Of a stretch of 64,000 nt of DNA, positions 39,296 through 47,905 are shown piece by piece (the stretch's first letter is position 1; each line of letters opens with the position of its first letter). The position numbers were made by a program, and so were the translations under genes. The stretch comes from a virus. The notes below the pieces were generated by a model. That model did no database searches and was not told the DNA's origin. It saw only the letters and a list, made by a program, of their open reading frames with translations. Location: positions 28,948 through 92,947 of the IMG/VR virus record IMGVR_UViG_3300043256_000348. One strand, written 5' to 3'.

Positions 39296-40348
39296 ATGCG
39301 AAAGCTCACAGTCGGCAGTTTGTTCGCCGGGATAGGCGGAATCGAGCTCGGCTTGGAAATGACCGGCGGCTTCGAGACCGTCTGGCAGGTGGAGAATGAT
39401 AGCTACGCGACGAGAGTTCTTGAAAAGCATTGGCCTGCTGTCAGGCGGTGGGGAGACGTTGCCACGTTTCCTCCCGACGCCGACAAGCAAACAGAATCAG
39501 CACTGCCCGAGCATGATGAGTCGAGGATCGGGATGTCGCCACTATCGCAAGGTACTTCTGCATGGCGCGCCGATCTCATCTGCGGTGGCTTCCCCTGCCA
39601 GCCTGTCTCTTCTGCCGGAAAACGACGGGGCGAAGATGATGAGCGTTGGCTGTGGGACGAAATGCGTCGAGTTTGCGCGATACTCCGACCAACATGGGTG
39701 CTGGCTGAAAACGTCCCAGGGCTACTCTCAGCAAGAGATGTTCGCGGGGCCAGAGGAGCCCTCTTCGGAAGAGTGGTGCGAGACTTGGCCTCGCTCGGGT
39801 ATCGTGTCCGATGGGATTGCATACCGGCTGCCGCCCTTGGTGCCCCGCATATCAGGGACAGGGTGTTCATTGTGGCCAACGCCAGTTCACAAGCCGGGAG
39901 GGGGGTCAGTGATGGATGGTGGGAGCAACAGCAGAAAGGCGGCAAAGGCACGCGGGATGTTTCCGACCCCCTACGGTCTGAGTGCGAATCAGGGGCAGGG
40001 GGACGGGGAGTTCGGCAAGGCGATTCGGAGGTGGCCGACGCCCTGCAAGAGCGATGCGATGGGAGGGGCGGCGTATACCAAGCCACCAGGGCGTCAAGGT
40101 GCTTTTCTGCTAAAGGAAGTCATTCGTGGGGCACTCAATGCAGACTGGGTATCCATCCTCATGGGCTTTCCAGCGGATTGGACGGATGTGGAGGATGGGA
40201 GTGTGGAATCCCAAGAACAGTGAAGGGGCAGAAGAATCGGGTGGACAGACTTAGATGCTTAGGTAATGCGGTGGTTCCTTTCGTAGCACAATACATCGGA
40301 GAAAGGATACTGAAATGGCACTTAGCCCACACACACGGACACGATTGA
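39296..40348 (+). CDS. DNA (cytosine-5) methyltransferase
   Basis: The 350-aa protein has motif [13 protein letters not shown] (10-21), motif [14 protein letters not shown] with catalytic C101, ENV (138-140), RDRVFIVA (187-194) and the C-terminal [15 protein letters not shown] full C5-methyltransferase layout. The target-recognition region (about 195-310) is unusually repetitive, and the overlapping +1 frame is also open there. Probably protects phage DNA from restriction. Confidence 0.85.
   Translation: MRKLTVGSLFAGIGGIELGLEMTGGFETVWQVENDSYATRVLEKHWPAVRRWGDVATFPPDADKQTESALPEHDESRIGMSPLSQGTSAWRADLICGGFPCQPVSSAGKRRGEDDERWLWDEMRRVCAILRPTWVLAENVPGLLSARDVRGARGALFGRVVRDLASLGYRVRWDCIPAAALGAPHIRDRVFIVANASSQAGRGVSDGWWEQQQKGGKGTRDVSDPLRSECESGAGGRGVRQGDSEVADALQERCDGRGGVYQATRASRCFSAKGSHSWGTQCRLGIHPHGLSSGLDGCGGWECGIPRTVKGQKNRVDRLRCLGNAVVPFVAQYIGERILKWHLAHTHGHD
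39396..40223 (+). other. overlapping second reading frame inside the methyltransferase gene
   Basis: A 275-codon frame, shifted relative to the methyltransferase, contains [32 protein letters not shown] and [19 protein letters not shown]. These segments are typical of phage Dcm target-recognition regions in other proteins. The intact motifs I-VIII and the end stay in the main frame. Whether this frame is expressed, or reflects an ancestral frameshift, is open. Confidence 0.4.
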
Positions 40349-40665
40349 TACATCGGAACGGGAAAAAGGTGCGTGCCCATCGGTGGATTATGGAGCAACA
40401 TCTCGGCCGCTTGCTCAGATCAGACGAGCATGTTCACCACAAGAACGGAGACCCGCTCGACAATCGTCTGGAGAATCTTGAGGTATTGACATGCAATCGC
40501 CACATGCGGCTGCACAAGCAGGTGTACCCAGATGTCAAGGCATGTGCGAATTGCGGACGGGTATTCACTGTCAACCCGCGAAAGCGCAAGCGACACAAAT
40601 GCTGCTCGCCTAAATGTGCGCTGGCGATGCGAATTGCTGGCCGCCAGCGACAGGCCGCAGCGTAG
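40315..40665 (+). CDS. HNH homing-type endonuclease
   Basis: The 116-aa protein has [21 protein letters not shown] followed by NRHMRLH, the H-N-H core with metal histidines. A tail [14 protein letters not shown] adds a zinc ribbon. It overlaps the methyltransferase 3' end by 34 nt and is directly followed by another methyltransferase 3' relic, the pattern expected of a mobile endonuclease that entered at the gene's end. Confidence 0.8.
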   Translation: MALSPHTRTRLIHRNGKKVRAHRWIMEQHLGRLLRSDEHVHHKNGDPLDNRLENLEVLTCNRHMRLHKQVYPDVKACANCGRVFTVNPRKRKRHKCCSPKCALAMRIAGRQRQAAA

Positions 40666-40718
40666 TGCCCCAAGTGGCACAGTGGATCGGGCAACGGATA
40701 CTGGAAGCTGAAAAGTGA
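40665..40718 (+). pseudogene. second 3' relic of a cytosine methyltransferase gene
   Basis: In frame: [17 protein letters not shown] then stop, more canonical than the intact gene's own end. It follows the HNH stop immediately and is followed by the ACGGACGCGAGGG leader. Confidence 0.7.
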
Positions 40719-40740
40719 ACGGACGCGAGGGACGAATGTA

Positions 40741-40769
40741 TTGCAGCCACCGGTCACTTCGGCTATACT
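40741..40769 (+). promoter_or_regulatory. late promoter TTGCAG-17-TATACT
   Basis: TTGCAG (40741-40746) and TATACT (40764-40769), 17-nt spacing, about 70 nt before the small terminase gene. It is the only good promoter seen just ahead of the packaging genes. Confidence 0.6.
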
Positions 40770-40838
40770 GGACGCGGGAGGACTGAGCCGTGATACCGCG
40801 GCCGAGGGGGCATCTGGAACACGCATAGGGAATCGGAA

Positions 40839-41483
40839 ATGGCCGACGAGTGGAAGCATAAGCGATCGGTAGCGAGTGCCCAGCGGCAGAAGGACATTGC
40901 CGAGGTGGCGGAGTTGCATCGGCAGGGCCTGACCTTCCGAGAGATAGCTGCCCGACGCGGCCGGGCCGTGCAGTGGGCGTGGCGTCGATACCACGAGGCA
41001 CTCGCGCAGTGGCGGGAGGACTCGACGCAGGCGGTCGCCGACCTGACGGCAGAGATCAACTCGCAGCTCAAGCTGGTGCAGAGGGAAGCGTACGCGGCAT
41101 GGGAGCGGTCGAAGGTGGACCAGGAGCGGAGGCGGGCGAAGAAGCGGGCGGGCCCGCCGACGATCGGCGAGGACGGCAACCCGATCAAGGGCAAGTTGAT
41201 CGACACCGTGGAGGAGACTGAGGTCCGGAAGCGGGACGGCGACCCCCGACACCTTGACGTGGCGCTGAGGGCCGTCGAGAAGCGGATGCGGCTGTTCGGG
41301 CTGGATAAGCAGACGCACGAGGTCGGCGGGAAGGACGGCCAGCCGATCAACCTATTCCAACTGTTGCTGCAAGCCCCATCCGAGCCCGCGACGGTGGTCG
41401 GCGAGGACGGCGAGGAGCACGTGATCGAGGTCAAGTCACTGCCGGCCCCGGGTGGGAACGGCGACGGTTTCGAGGACCTGTAG
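40839..41483 (+). CDS. terminase small subunit-like protein
   Basis: The 214-aa protein has an N-terminal HTH (LHRQGLTFREIAARRGRAVQ) and a long charged coiled coil. It lies immediately upstream of the terminase large gene cluster. The HTH would recognise the packaging site. The assignment rests on position plus HTH/coiled-coil layout. Confidence 0.6.
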   Translation: MADEWKHKRSVASAQRQKDIAEVAELHRQGLTFREIAARRGRAVQWAWRRYHEALAQWREDSTQAVADLTAEINSQLKLVQREAYAAWERSKVDQERRRAKKRAGPPTIGEDGNPIKGKLIDTVEETEVRKRDGDPRHLDVALRAVEKRMRLFGLDKQTHEVGGKDGQPINLFQLLLQAPSEPATVVGEDGEEHVIEVKSLPAPGGNGDGFEDL

Positions 41484-41497
41484 AAAGGGGACGCGAG

Positions 41498-41884
41498 ATG
41501 AACAGACTCTATTTATTACTGGCGGTCGTGTGGGTGGTTGCCATTGCGGGCATCTTCGGGACAGGCTTTGCTGTTGGCAGGGCAACAACGACGCGGCCGT
41601 TCGTCTGGCAGTGGGACTCGCATGGGCCGGGGATCGAGCTGGTGCCGTATTCCGCGGTTGAGCAAGATGAGCGAGGCTGGTCGGCGCAGCCTCCCATCGC
41701 GACCAAGGACATCGAGGACGTGGAACTCATGCTGGTCACTGCTCGCCGCTGGGACATTCGCTGGCGGGACACGGACGAGGGCGAGGGCTTCATGCTGTGG
41801 GATGGCACCACCTTACAGTACGACGGCGATCCCCACGACCTGTGGTTTAGGCTTGTCGAGTACCATCCACCGGAGGTTAAGTGA
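41498..41884 (+). CDS. N-terminally anchored membrane protein, 128 aa
   Basis: The hydrophobic start LYLLLAVVWVVAIAGIFGTGF anchors a soluble acidic domain. Encoded between terminase subunits, an unusual position. Function unknown. Confidence 0.5.
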   Translation: MNRLYLLLAVVWVVAIAGIFGTGFAVGRATTTRPFVWQWDSHGPGIELVPYSAVEQDERGWSAQPPIATKDIEDVELMLVTARRWDIRWRDTDEGEGFMLWDGTTLQYDGDPHDLWFRLVEYHPPEVK

Positions 41885-42261
41885 TGGGTCGCAACGGATG
41901 GGAATGGTATCTGAGACCTGCACTGGGGGCACCTCAGGTTTATACGGCAGAAGTGCCGGCGAGGTTTCAGCCCCCGAAAACATCGCCCCCGCCAGCCCCT
42001 CCGCCACCACCGCCCCCGCCGCCAAAAATGTCTAAGGTCGGTGCAGCGATGGGGAAATTCGCCGGTGCCATGGGGAAGTGCGGCGTTTCCACAGCGGAAG
42101 CGGCGGCACTGTTTCAGCAGATCGCGGCGGCCGCTCCATCATTGGAGTCCATGATGGCCGAACCAGTTGACGAGACACCCGAAGTAGAGCAACCCCAGCC
42201 GGAGAAGCACGCCGACTTCCTGAACACCAAGCGCAGCATCCGGGTGGACGATGGCGACTGA
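41884..42261 (+). CDS. proline-rich protein, 125 aa
   Basis: A run of about 14 prolines (about 36-47) links a short N-terminal part to a helical GAAMGKFAGAMGKCGVS domain and an acidic tail. It starts at TGATG and overlaps terL by 11 nt. Possibly a packaging accessory. Confidence 0.5.
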   Translation: MGRNGWEWYLRPALGAPQVYTAEVPARFQPPKTSPPPAPPPPPPPPPKMSKVGAAMGKFAGAMGKCGVSTAEAAALFQQIAAAAPSLESMMAEPVDETPEVEQPQPEKHADFLNTKRSIRVDDGD

Positions 42262-44062
42262 AGGCGTGCAGCAGCTCGCGGCGGCTCTCTCTTCATTCCG
42301 CGACAAGCCCGTCGAGTTCATGCGGCGGCTCTGGCCCGGGGTCAAGCTCTGGAAGAAGCAGCAGGAGATAGCCGAGTCGGTCGCCGGGAACTACGGGACG
42401 ATCGTGCATTCGGCGATCGAGACGGGCAAGGGCTTCATCGCGGCGCGGCTGATCCTGTGGTTCTACGCCACGCGGTTCCCCTGCAAGGTCGTGGCCACGT
42501 CGATCACGGCCCCGCAGCTACGGGACTCATTGTGGGGTGAGATCGACTCGGCACTTCGGCAACAGGCGGCCGGAGCGGACGGGGAGAAGATCACGCGGCC
42601 GGACGGCGAGCCCGTCACGGTCAAGGAACTGTTGGGCATCGACGTAATTCACATGGAGCTTCGGCGGCTCGACGAGAAGGGGCAGCCCCACGGCAACGAC
42701 TGGGTACGGCTTCGCGTAGCGAAAGACGTAGAGGGGATGCACGGGATACACCTTCCGCCCCTACCGGACGGCGGGCCGACAGTGTTTATCCTACTGGACG
42801 AGTGCTCCGGTATTTCCGACAAGTTCATCGACGCCCTGAAGGGGCAGGCCCACGTGATACTGGTACTCGGCAACCCGTTGAACTTGGCCGGGCAGTTCGC
42901 CCGGATGATCCGGGCGGGCAGTCAGTGCGACCCCTTGCATCCCGGTCGGTGGCGGTGGTACGTGATCCACATCGATGGCATCCGAACGCCGAACGTGGCC
43001 ACAGGGATGAAGTGGGATCGGCTGGGACGGAAGGGCCCGCTGCCGTCGCCGCCGATACCGGGGATCATGTCCTATCCGTCCTGGCTGGCATACAACGACG
43101 AGTGGGACGACTACAACATCACGACGCGGCTGCGGGGGCGGCTGCCGGAGGGTGACGAGACGCGGGTGGTGGTGCCGCGGGTCTGGCTTGACCGGTCGTT
43201 CCTGGCGTGGGACGAGATCGACCCGAAGTGGCGGCGGGAGAACTTGGCCCGGTGGATGGGCGTCGACGCCTCGCACGGCCGCGGCGATCTAGCCGTGTGG
43301 TGGGTGATCGACGCCCTGGGGACGGTGGACGTGCGGGCGATGGACCCGGAGGCTGCCAAGGACAAGGAATACGGCCAGCCGGATACGGTGAAGATGCTGG
43401 AACTGACGCAGGATTTAATGCAGGAGCACGGCATTTCGCCCGGCCGGGTGGCGGTGGACGCGGGCGGGGGCGGGCAGGACGCGATCGGCGACCCGCTGAG
43501 GCGGGAGGGCAAGGTCGTGCAGCTTGTGGACTTCGGGGCGGCCCCGTCGAAGAGCAGGAGGCGGCAGTACACCAAACGCCGATCGGAGCTGTACGGGCTG
43601 CTGGCCGAGGCGTGCAACCCGACGAAGTGGCGGCGGCTTGAAGGCGACGACGGGAAGCCCGGCCGCTGGGAGGTGTGCTTCGCCATGCCGGCGACGGGGC
43701 CGGTGGGGGAGCAGTGCCAGGCTCTGGCCGACGAGCTGCCGATGATCCCCAAGCTGTACGACCGCGAGGGGAAGATGTACCTGCCGCCGAAGTCCAAGCG
43801 GGCGCCGGAGTCGAAGGAGCAGACTTTGCGGGAGATCCTGGGGCACTCGCCGGACCGGTCGGACGCGGCCGCCCTGGCAGTCTGGGCGATGCGCGGCGGT
43901 ACTGGGACGCCCACCGTATCGCGGTCGCTGGTTCTAACAGAGGAGGAGCCCGGCGGCGATGAGCCGGAGCGGTCGGACCTTGTCGAGCGGATATTCGGAC
44001 CGGCGACGGAACCAGGCAGGGGCGACCGGCCGTGGACGCAGGACGACTTCTGGGGCGAGTGA
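42251..44062 (+). CDS. terL: terminase large subunit
   Basis: The 603-aa protein has an atypical Walker A SAIETGKGF (54-62) and Walker B FILLDE (179-184). A C-terminal RNase-H-like nuclease follows: GVDASHGRGDLAVWW (D339), VAVDAGGGGQD (D403) and SPDRSDAAALAVWA. These drive headful or site-specific packaging cleavage. The Walker A lacks the common GxxGxGK(T/S) spacing. Confidence 0.85.
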   Translation: MATEGVQQLAAALSSFRDKPVEFMRRLWPGVKLWKKQQEIAESVAGNYGTIVHSAIETGKGFIAARLILWFYATRFPCKVVATSITAPQLRDSLWGEIDSALRQQAAGADGEKITRPDGEPVTVKELLGIDVIHMELRRLDEKGQPHGNDWVRLRVAKDVEGMHGIHLPPLPDGGPTVFILLDECSGISDKFIDALKGQAHVILVLGNPLNLAGQFARMIRAGSQCDPLHPGRWRWYVIHIDGIRTPNVATGMKWDRLGRKGPLPSPPIPGIMSYPSWLAYNDEWDDYNITTRLRGRLPEGDETRVVVPRVWLDRSFLAWDEIDPKWRRENLARWMGVDASHGRGDLAVWWVIDALGTVDVRAMDPEAAKDKEYGQPDTVKMLELTQDLMQEHGISPGRVAVDAGGGGQDAIGDPLRREGKVVQLVDFGAAPSKSRRRQYTKRRSELYGLLAEACNPTKWRRLEGDDGKPGRWEVCFAMPATGPVGEQCQALADELPMIPKLYDREGKMYLPPKSKRAPESKEQTLREILGHSPDRSDAAALAVWAMRGGTGTPTVSRSLVLTEEEPGGDEPERSDLVERIFGPATEPGRGDRPWTQDDFWGE

Positions 44063-44153
44063 GCACTTAATGAATTATTACGTTGTGTCGGAAGTTATTG
44101 CTGCGGCGGTACTTGCGGCATGGTTTCCCGGGGTGCACGAAAGGAGATTACGA

Positions 44154-44942
44154 ATGTATGAGCGATTTACTGATGAAGCGAGGGCTGTCATGCAGTCAGC
44201 TAAGAAGGAAGCACAGCGGTTCAATCATGAGTTCATCGGGACTGAGCACATCCTGCTGGGACTGATTACGGATAGCGACGGTCAGGCGGGCCAGGTGCTG
44301 AAAACCCTTGGGGTCGATCTACGAACAATCCGGCTGGAGACGGAGAAGCTGATACCGGCAGGCCCCTCTGTGATCCGCCTGCCAGAGCATGTACCGCTCA
44401 CGCCGCGGGCGAAGTCTGTCATCGCTATAGCAGGGGCAGCCTGTGACCATAATCGCCATCGCGTGAAAGCAGGGCATCTCTTAATAGGGCTGCTCGCCGA
44501 AACGGAGGGCGTGGCCGCCCAAGTGCTGATGAACCTGGGGCTGAAGCTCGAAGAGGTCCGCGAGGAAGTTTGGGCGATGGCTGACGTGCACGAAGGTACG
44601 GAGACAAATACATGGAACAAAGCTGAGGCATTAGTCGTTAGCAATTGCCAAGCAGCACGCCAGCGAGCCGAGCTAGGGGTTGTTCTCCACGATCGATGGC
44701 AGACAAGGGCAGGCTGGCCGTATGCGAACGCGGAGTCGAACTGTCTAGGGGCCATCGAACCAGGCGGGGTGGACGGTTTGGACCACTCTGGTTTCGTCGT
44801 GCTCGGCGCACTTCGGGCCCTGACGGTGAGCGAGGGCGGGGCCACGCTGGGTGAGTTGGCCGAGGTATTGGGGTACTTGCCCTTAGCGGTAAGGGGTGAA
44901 CTCCACTGCCTGGAACATCGCGGCTGGGTTGAACGAGCCTGA
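44154..44942 (+). CDS. free-standing ClpC N-domain protein with C-terminal winged-helix-like part
   Basis: YERFTDEARAVMQSAKKEA, FNHEFIGTEHILLGLI and the second copy TPRAKSVIAIAGAACDHNRH, VKAGHLLIGLLAETEG form the double Clp-N repeat of ClpC/ClpA. No ATPase domain follows. The last about 110 residues end in LGELAEVLGYLPLAVRGELHCLEHRG, HTH-like. AAAGGAG precedes 44154. It may bind Clp adaptors or substrates and interfere with host proteolysis (inference). Confidence 0.7.
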   Translation: MYERFTDEARAVMQSAKKEAQRFNHEFIGTEHILLGLITDSDGQAGQVLKTLGVDLRTIRLETEKLIPAGPSVIRLPEHVPLTPRAKSVIAIAGAACDHNRHRVKAGHLLIGLLAETEGVAAQVLMNLGLKLEEVREEVWAMADVHEGTETNTWNKAEALVVSNCQAARQRAELGVVLHDRWQTRAGWPYANAESNCLGAIEPGGVDGLDHSGFVVLGALRALTVSEGGATLGELAEVLGYLPLAVRGELHCLEHRGWVERA

Positions 44943-44954
44943 CTGCGACGCGGA

Positions 44955-45018
44955 GGGGGGGTATTTCTAAAATACCCCCCAGTCAAGTCGTTGCACCGCA
45001 TGGGGTTGCGTCGCTAAA
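44955..45018 (-). repeat. intergenic dyad element, copy 2 (inverted)
   Basis: The dyad GGGGGGTATTT / AAATACCCCCC (44956-44980, CTA loop) plus about 35 nt containing GCGGTGCAA on the minus strand match copy 1 at 16668-16725. It separates the ClpN-like gene from the next genes; the rest of this intergenic gap is featureless apart from a TAATTAAACCC stretch. Confidence 0.65.
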
Positions 45019-45099
45019 TTCCCTCTAATTAAACCCACCTGTTTCGGCCCTCACTGGCCCGCCCGCCCAGTTCGTCTTGCCTCAGCTTGGACGCGGGGC

Positions 45100-45105
45100 T
45101 ACATT
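45100..45105 (+). promoter_or_regulatory. -10 box for a leaderless transcript
   Basis: TACATT lies 7 nt before the ATG at 45113, with no Shine-Dalgarno sequence. The same TANNNT-n6/7-ATG layout as at rusA. Confidence 0.35.
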
Positions 45106-45112
45106 ATATCTT

Positions 45113-45406
45113 ATGTGGCGGGTACTGGAACCGATGCTGCGGTGGCTGAACCGGTACCGGGCCTCGTCCGGGGAGCGGCGTCTGGCCCGGCAGGTTGCCC
45201 GGCTGGAGTCTGCCCTGGACGAGGCGCGGGCCGAGGCGGAGGCACGGGCGAGGGCCGCCGAAGGGAGGGCCACGCTGGCGGAGCAGGCGGCGGACGCCAA
45301 GCAGGAGGAGCTGAAGGTGCTGACGGCCTCGAACGAGCGAATCCGCGCCCTGTACGAAGCAGACACCGCGGAGGCGGCTAGGCGGATCGCCGGGAAAGGG
45401 GACTAA
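45113..45406 (+). CDS. coiled-coil protein, 97 aa
   Basis: It starts MWRVLEPMLRWLNRY. It is an almost continuous coiled coil with an alanine/arginine/glutamate heptad pattern. Possible scaffold or head accessory from position before the portal gene. Confidence 0.5.
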   Translation: MWRVLEPMLRWLNRYRASSGERRLARQVARLESALDEARAEAEARARAAEGRATLAEQAADAKQEELKVLTASNERIRALYEADTAEAARRIAGKGD

Positions 45407-45430
45407 CAACGTACATAGGAGGACGAGGTG

Positions 45431-45625
45431 ATGCTCGAAGAAGTGGTTCCTGAACTGGGGAAGGTTTTGGACAGACTGGCAAACACAGATGAGGGTCTGG
45501 CACTAACAGACGACTTGGCGACCTTGCTCGCGAGACTTTATCAGTCGCTCGTAGGGAAAGGCATTCTTGCCGAACACGCTGCCATGATGGTGTCGGGCTT
45601 CGCACGTAGTACCAGTGGGAAGTGA
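45431..45625 (+). CDS. hypothetical protein, 64 aa
   Basis: ATG after GGAGGACGAGGTG. Helical with GLALTDDLATLLARLYQSLV. Overlaps the portal start region. Confidence 0.5.
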   Translation: MLEEVVPELGKVLDRLANTDEGLALTDDLATLLARLYQSLVGKGILAEHAAMMVSGFARSTSGK

Positions 45626-45629
45626 GCCC

Positions 45630-47903
45630 GTGAGTGCAATAGCCGAGATGGCGATGGCGAGTCGGGAGCGGACCGAGGCGCTGGTCTCCCGGTACCGGGC
45701 GGCCGACCCGTCAAGGCAGTCGATGCTGGCCGGCGGCGGCGTGGTGCTCGGCGAGTCCCAGCTCTCGACTGGGCTGTTCGGCGAGGGGGCTGCCGATCGG
45801 GAGATGTACTCTCACTACCGCGGCTGGACCTACGCGGCGATCCGCCCGATAGCCCAGACGATCGCCGGGCAACCGGTGAGGGTTGGGCGGGAACTGGGCC
45901 CGGCGGAGAAGCCGCGGTCGGGCAGGCTGGCCACGAAGGGGTTGCTGCCGAGCTGGCTGAAGCAGACCGAGGTCGAGCAGTACGAGACGCACCCGCTGCT
46001 TGACGCGATTGCGCGCCCGAACCCGGTGATGACCTCGTGGCACCTGCTGTACATCCTGGCCGCGTCGCTGGAGATTGCCGGCGAGCACTTGTGGTGGGTA
46101 GTGGCCGGAAAAGAGGGTCCGGTGATCTGGCCGGTGCCGTCGCCGTGGTTCGAGCCTATTCACAGGGACGGCCAGCCGTTCGCGGCGTGGTCGATCACTC
46201 CCGGCGGGCAGGGCGAGCCGGAAGAGATTCCGAACAACGAAGTCGTCTACTTCCACTATCCTGACCTTGCGGACCCGCTCGGGTGCACCTCGCCGGCCAT
46301 GACGCAGTCGAGGGCGATGTCGGCGGATGAGGCGATGCAGGACGCGCAGGCCAACACGTTCCGCAACGCGCCGTTCCCGAAGCATGCCCTGGTCGTCGGC
46401 GACGTGACGGAGGACGGCGAGAACATGGGCCGCCCTATGCTGGAGCATTGGCAGCGGCAGCAGCTCTACACCGAATTCAAGAAGATGTATTCCCAGACGG
46501 CCCAGCACGGGCTGCCGCTCATCCTCGACAGGCTGATCCAGAACGTCATCCCGCTGTCGAACAAGCCGAACGAGATGGACTTCACCGGGAGCGGCAAGGT
46601 CACGAAGGCGCGCATCTTCCAGGGGCACGGCACGAACCCGGTGATCGCGGGCGAGGTCGAGGGGGTGAACCGGGCATCGAGCTACGTGGCCCGAAGGCAC
46701 TTCGCGGACCAAACGGTAAATCCGAAGATCGAGCTGATCAGCGAGGTGCTGACCCGGGGACTGGCCCCGATCGTGGCCGGCGAGGGCGAGCGGCTAAAGG
46801 TGTGGATCGAGTCGTACCAGCCTGACGACCGGGACGAGCGGAGGAGGGACCTCGACCTGGCGGCGAAGTACGGCTCGGTGACGAAGGATGAGGTCCGCTC
46901 GACCCTGACACATCTGGGGCTCGATCCGATGAACGGCGGGGATGAGGTGGCTGCCCCGCCTACTCTGATTCCGATGCTGTCGACGGGCCCGGCGGCCAAA
47001 CGGATCGAGGGGCTCCCGGACATCGCCGAAGTTCTCGACCGCGACGAGCGGGTGAAGGCGTGGCTAAAGGCGCACGGCCGGCACGAGGACCGGCTGCTGG
47101 ACGCGGTACATGCACTGTTCTTAGAGCAGCGGGACGCGGTGACGGCGAAGCTATACGAGGTGCTCGGCGAATTGGATAAGGCAGTACGGTCGCCGGAGGG
47201 GCTGAGCGAGCTGATCTTCAACCCGGACGAGTGGGAGGAGAAGTTGATCGACGCGAGCCGGCCGTACCTACAGCGGTCCGCTTACTTCGCCGCCGTGAGA
47301 ACGCTAAACGAGATCAAGAGCCGCAAGCAGGGGCCGGAGGAACTGATAGCACAGTTGACGCCGGCGGTTCGCGGGGCGATCGACGCCGAGTTGAACACGC
47401 TGCTGTCACGGCCCTACTGGCCCGACGTGCAGCAGACGACGCGGGCGGCGTTGTCTTCCACGCTATCGGAGGGCATGGCGAACGGCGAGTCGCTGCACCA
47501 CTTGGCGGCAAGGATAGGCGACGCCCCGACAGTGCCGGTGGTCGACCTGGGGGTGTTCCCGCCGGGCACGAAGTTCGGCAGCAACGCGGTGCTGGGGAGC
47601 GACGCGAGCCGGGCGAGGGCGCTGCTGATCGCAAGAACAGAAACAACTGGTGCCTTCGGGGCGGGTACGCAGGCTCAGTTGGAGGAGTTGCGGGCCGATG
47701 GGGTGGTAGGGGAGAAGGAACTGCTGGTGATAAACGACCAGTACCTCCGCGACACCCACCGAGCCGTGGCAGACGTGGGGCCGATCCCGATCAACGAGGA
47801 TTACGACTTCGGCGGCTACAAGGCACCCTACCCGGGGCACCACTCGCTGCCGGCGAAGGAAAGAGCCCACTGCCGGTGCGATTCGGTCGCCGTAGTGGAG
47901 TAA
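45630..47903 (+). CDS. portal protein fused to Mu-F-like head protein
   Basis: The 757-aa protein starts as an HK97-type portal (SHYRGWTYAAIRPIAQTIAG, later RNAPFPKHALVVGD and GHGTNPVIAGEVEGVN). The C-terminal 180 residues match Mu gpF-like minor head proteins: ARALLIARTETTGAFGAGTQ, a DTHRAVADVGPIPINEDYDFGG block and PAKERAHCRCD. The two are usually separate adjacent genes. The GTG start at 45630 follows GGAAGTGAG; an earlier GTG at 45615 is possible. Confidence 0.8.
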   Translation: MSAIAEMAMASRERTEALVSRYRAADPSRQSMLAGGGVVLGESQLSTGLFGEGAADREMYSHYRGWTYAAIRPIAQTIAGQPVRVGRELGPAEKPRSGRLATKGLLPSWLKQTEVEQYETHPLLDAIARPNPVMTSWHLLYILAASLEIAGEHLWWVVAGKEGPVIWPVPSPWFEPIHRDGQPFAAWSITPGGQGEPEEIPNNEVVYFHYPDLADPLGCTSPAMTQSRAMSADEAMQDAQANTFRNAPFPKHALVVGDVTEDGENMGRPMLEHWQRQQLYTEFKKMYSQTAQHGLPLILDRLIQNVIPLSNKPNEMDFTGSGKVTKARIFQGHGTNPVIAGEVEGVNRASSYVARRHFADQTVNPKIELISEVLTRGLAPIVAGEGERLKVWIESYQPDDRDERRRDLDLAAKYGSVTKDEVRSTLTHLGLDPMNGGDEVAAPPTLIPMLSTGPAAKRIEGLPDIAEVLDRDERVKAWLKAHGRHEDRLLDAVHALFLEQRDAVTAKLYEVLGELDKAVRSPEGLSELIFNPDEWEEKLIDASRPYLQRSAYFAAVRTLNEIKSRKQGPEELIAQLTPAVRGAIDAELNTLLSRPYWPDVQQTTRAALSSTLSEGMANGESLHHLAARIGDAPTVPVVDLGVFPPGTKFGSNAVLGSDASRARALLIARTETTGAFGAGTQAQLEELRADGVVGEKELLVINDQYLRDTHRAVADVGPIPINEDYDFGGYKAPYPGHHSLPAKERAHCRCDSVAVVE

Positions 47904-47905
47904 TT

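Larger units (their letters stand above)
38539..40733 (+). repeat. repeated boundary TGAACGGACGCGAGGG
   Basis: The sequence TGAAC(G/A)GACGCGAGGG/C occurs at about 38539, 38913, 39279 and 40716, each time as a stop codon plus the leader of the next gene. It marks copies of the methyltransferase ends and cargo-gene junctions. Confidence 0.7.

Noticed and set aside
43119-44066. Long open frames opposite terL
   Set aside because: Same effect; Ala/Pro/Arg-rich composition and no ribosome-binding site.
47231-47905. In-frame extension upstream of the gene at 47906
   Set aside because: It overlaps the portal-MuF gene and reads as low-complexity Arg/Gly sequence; the ATG at 47906 is the sensible start.
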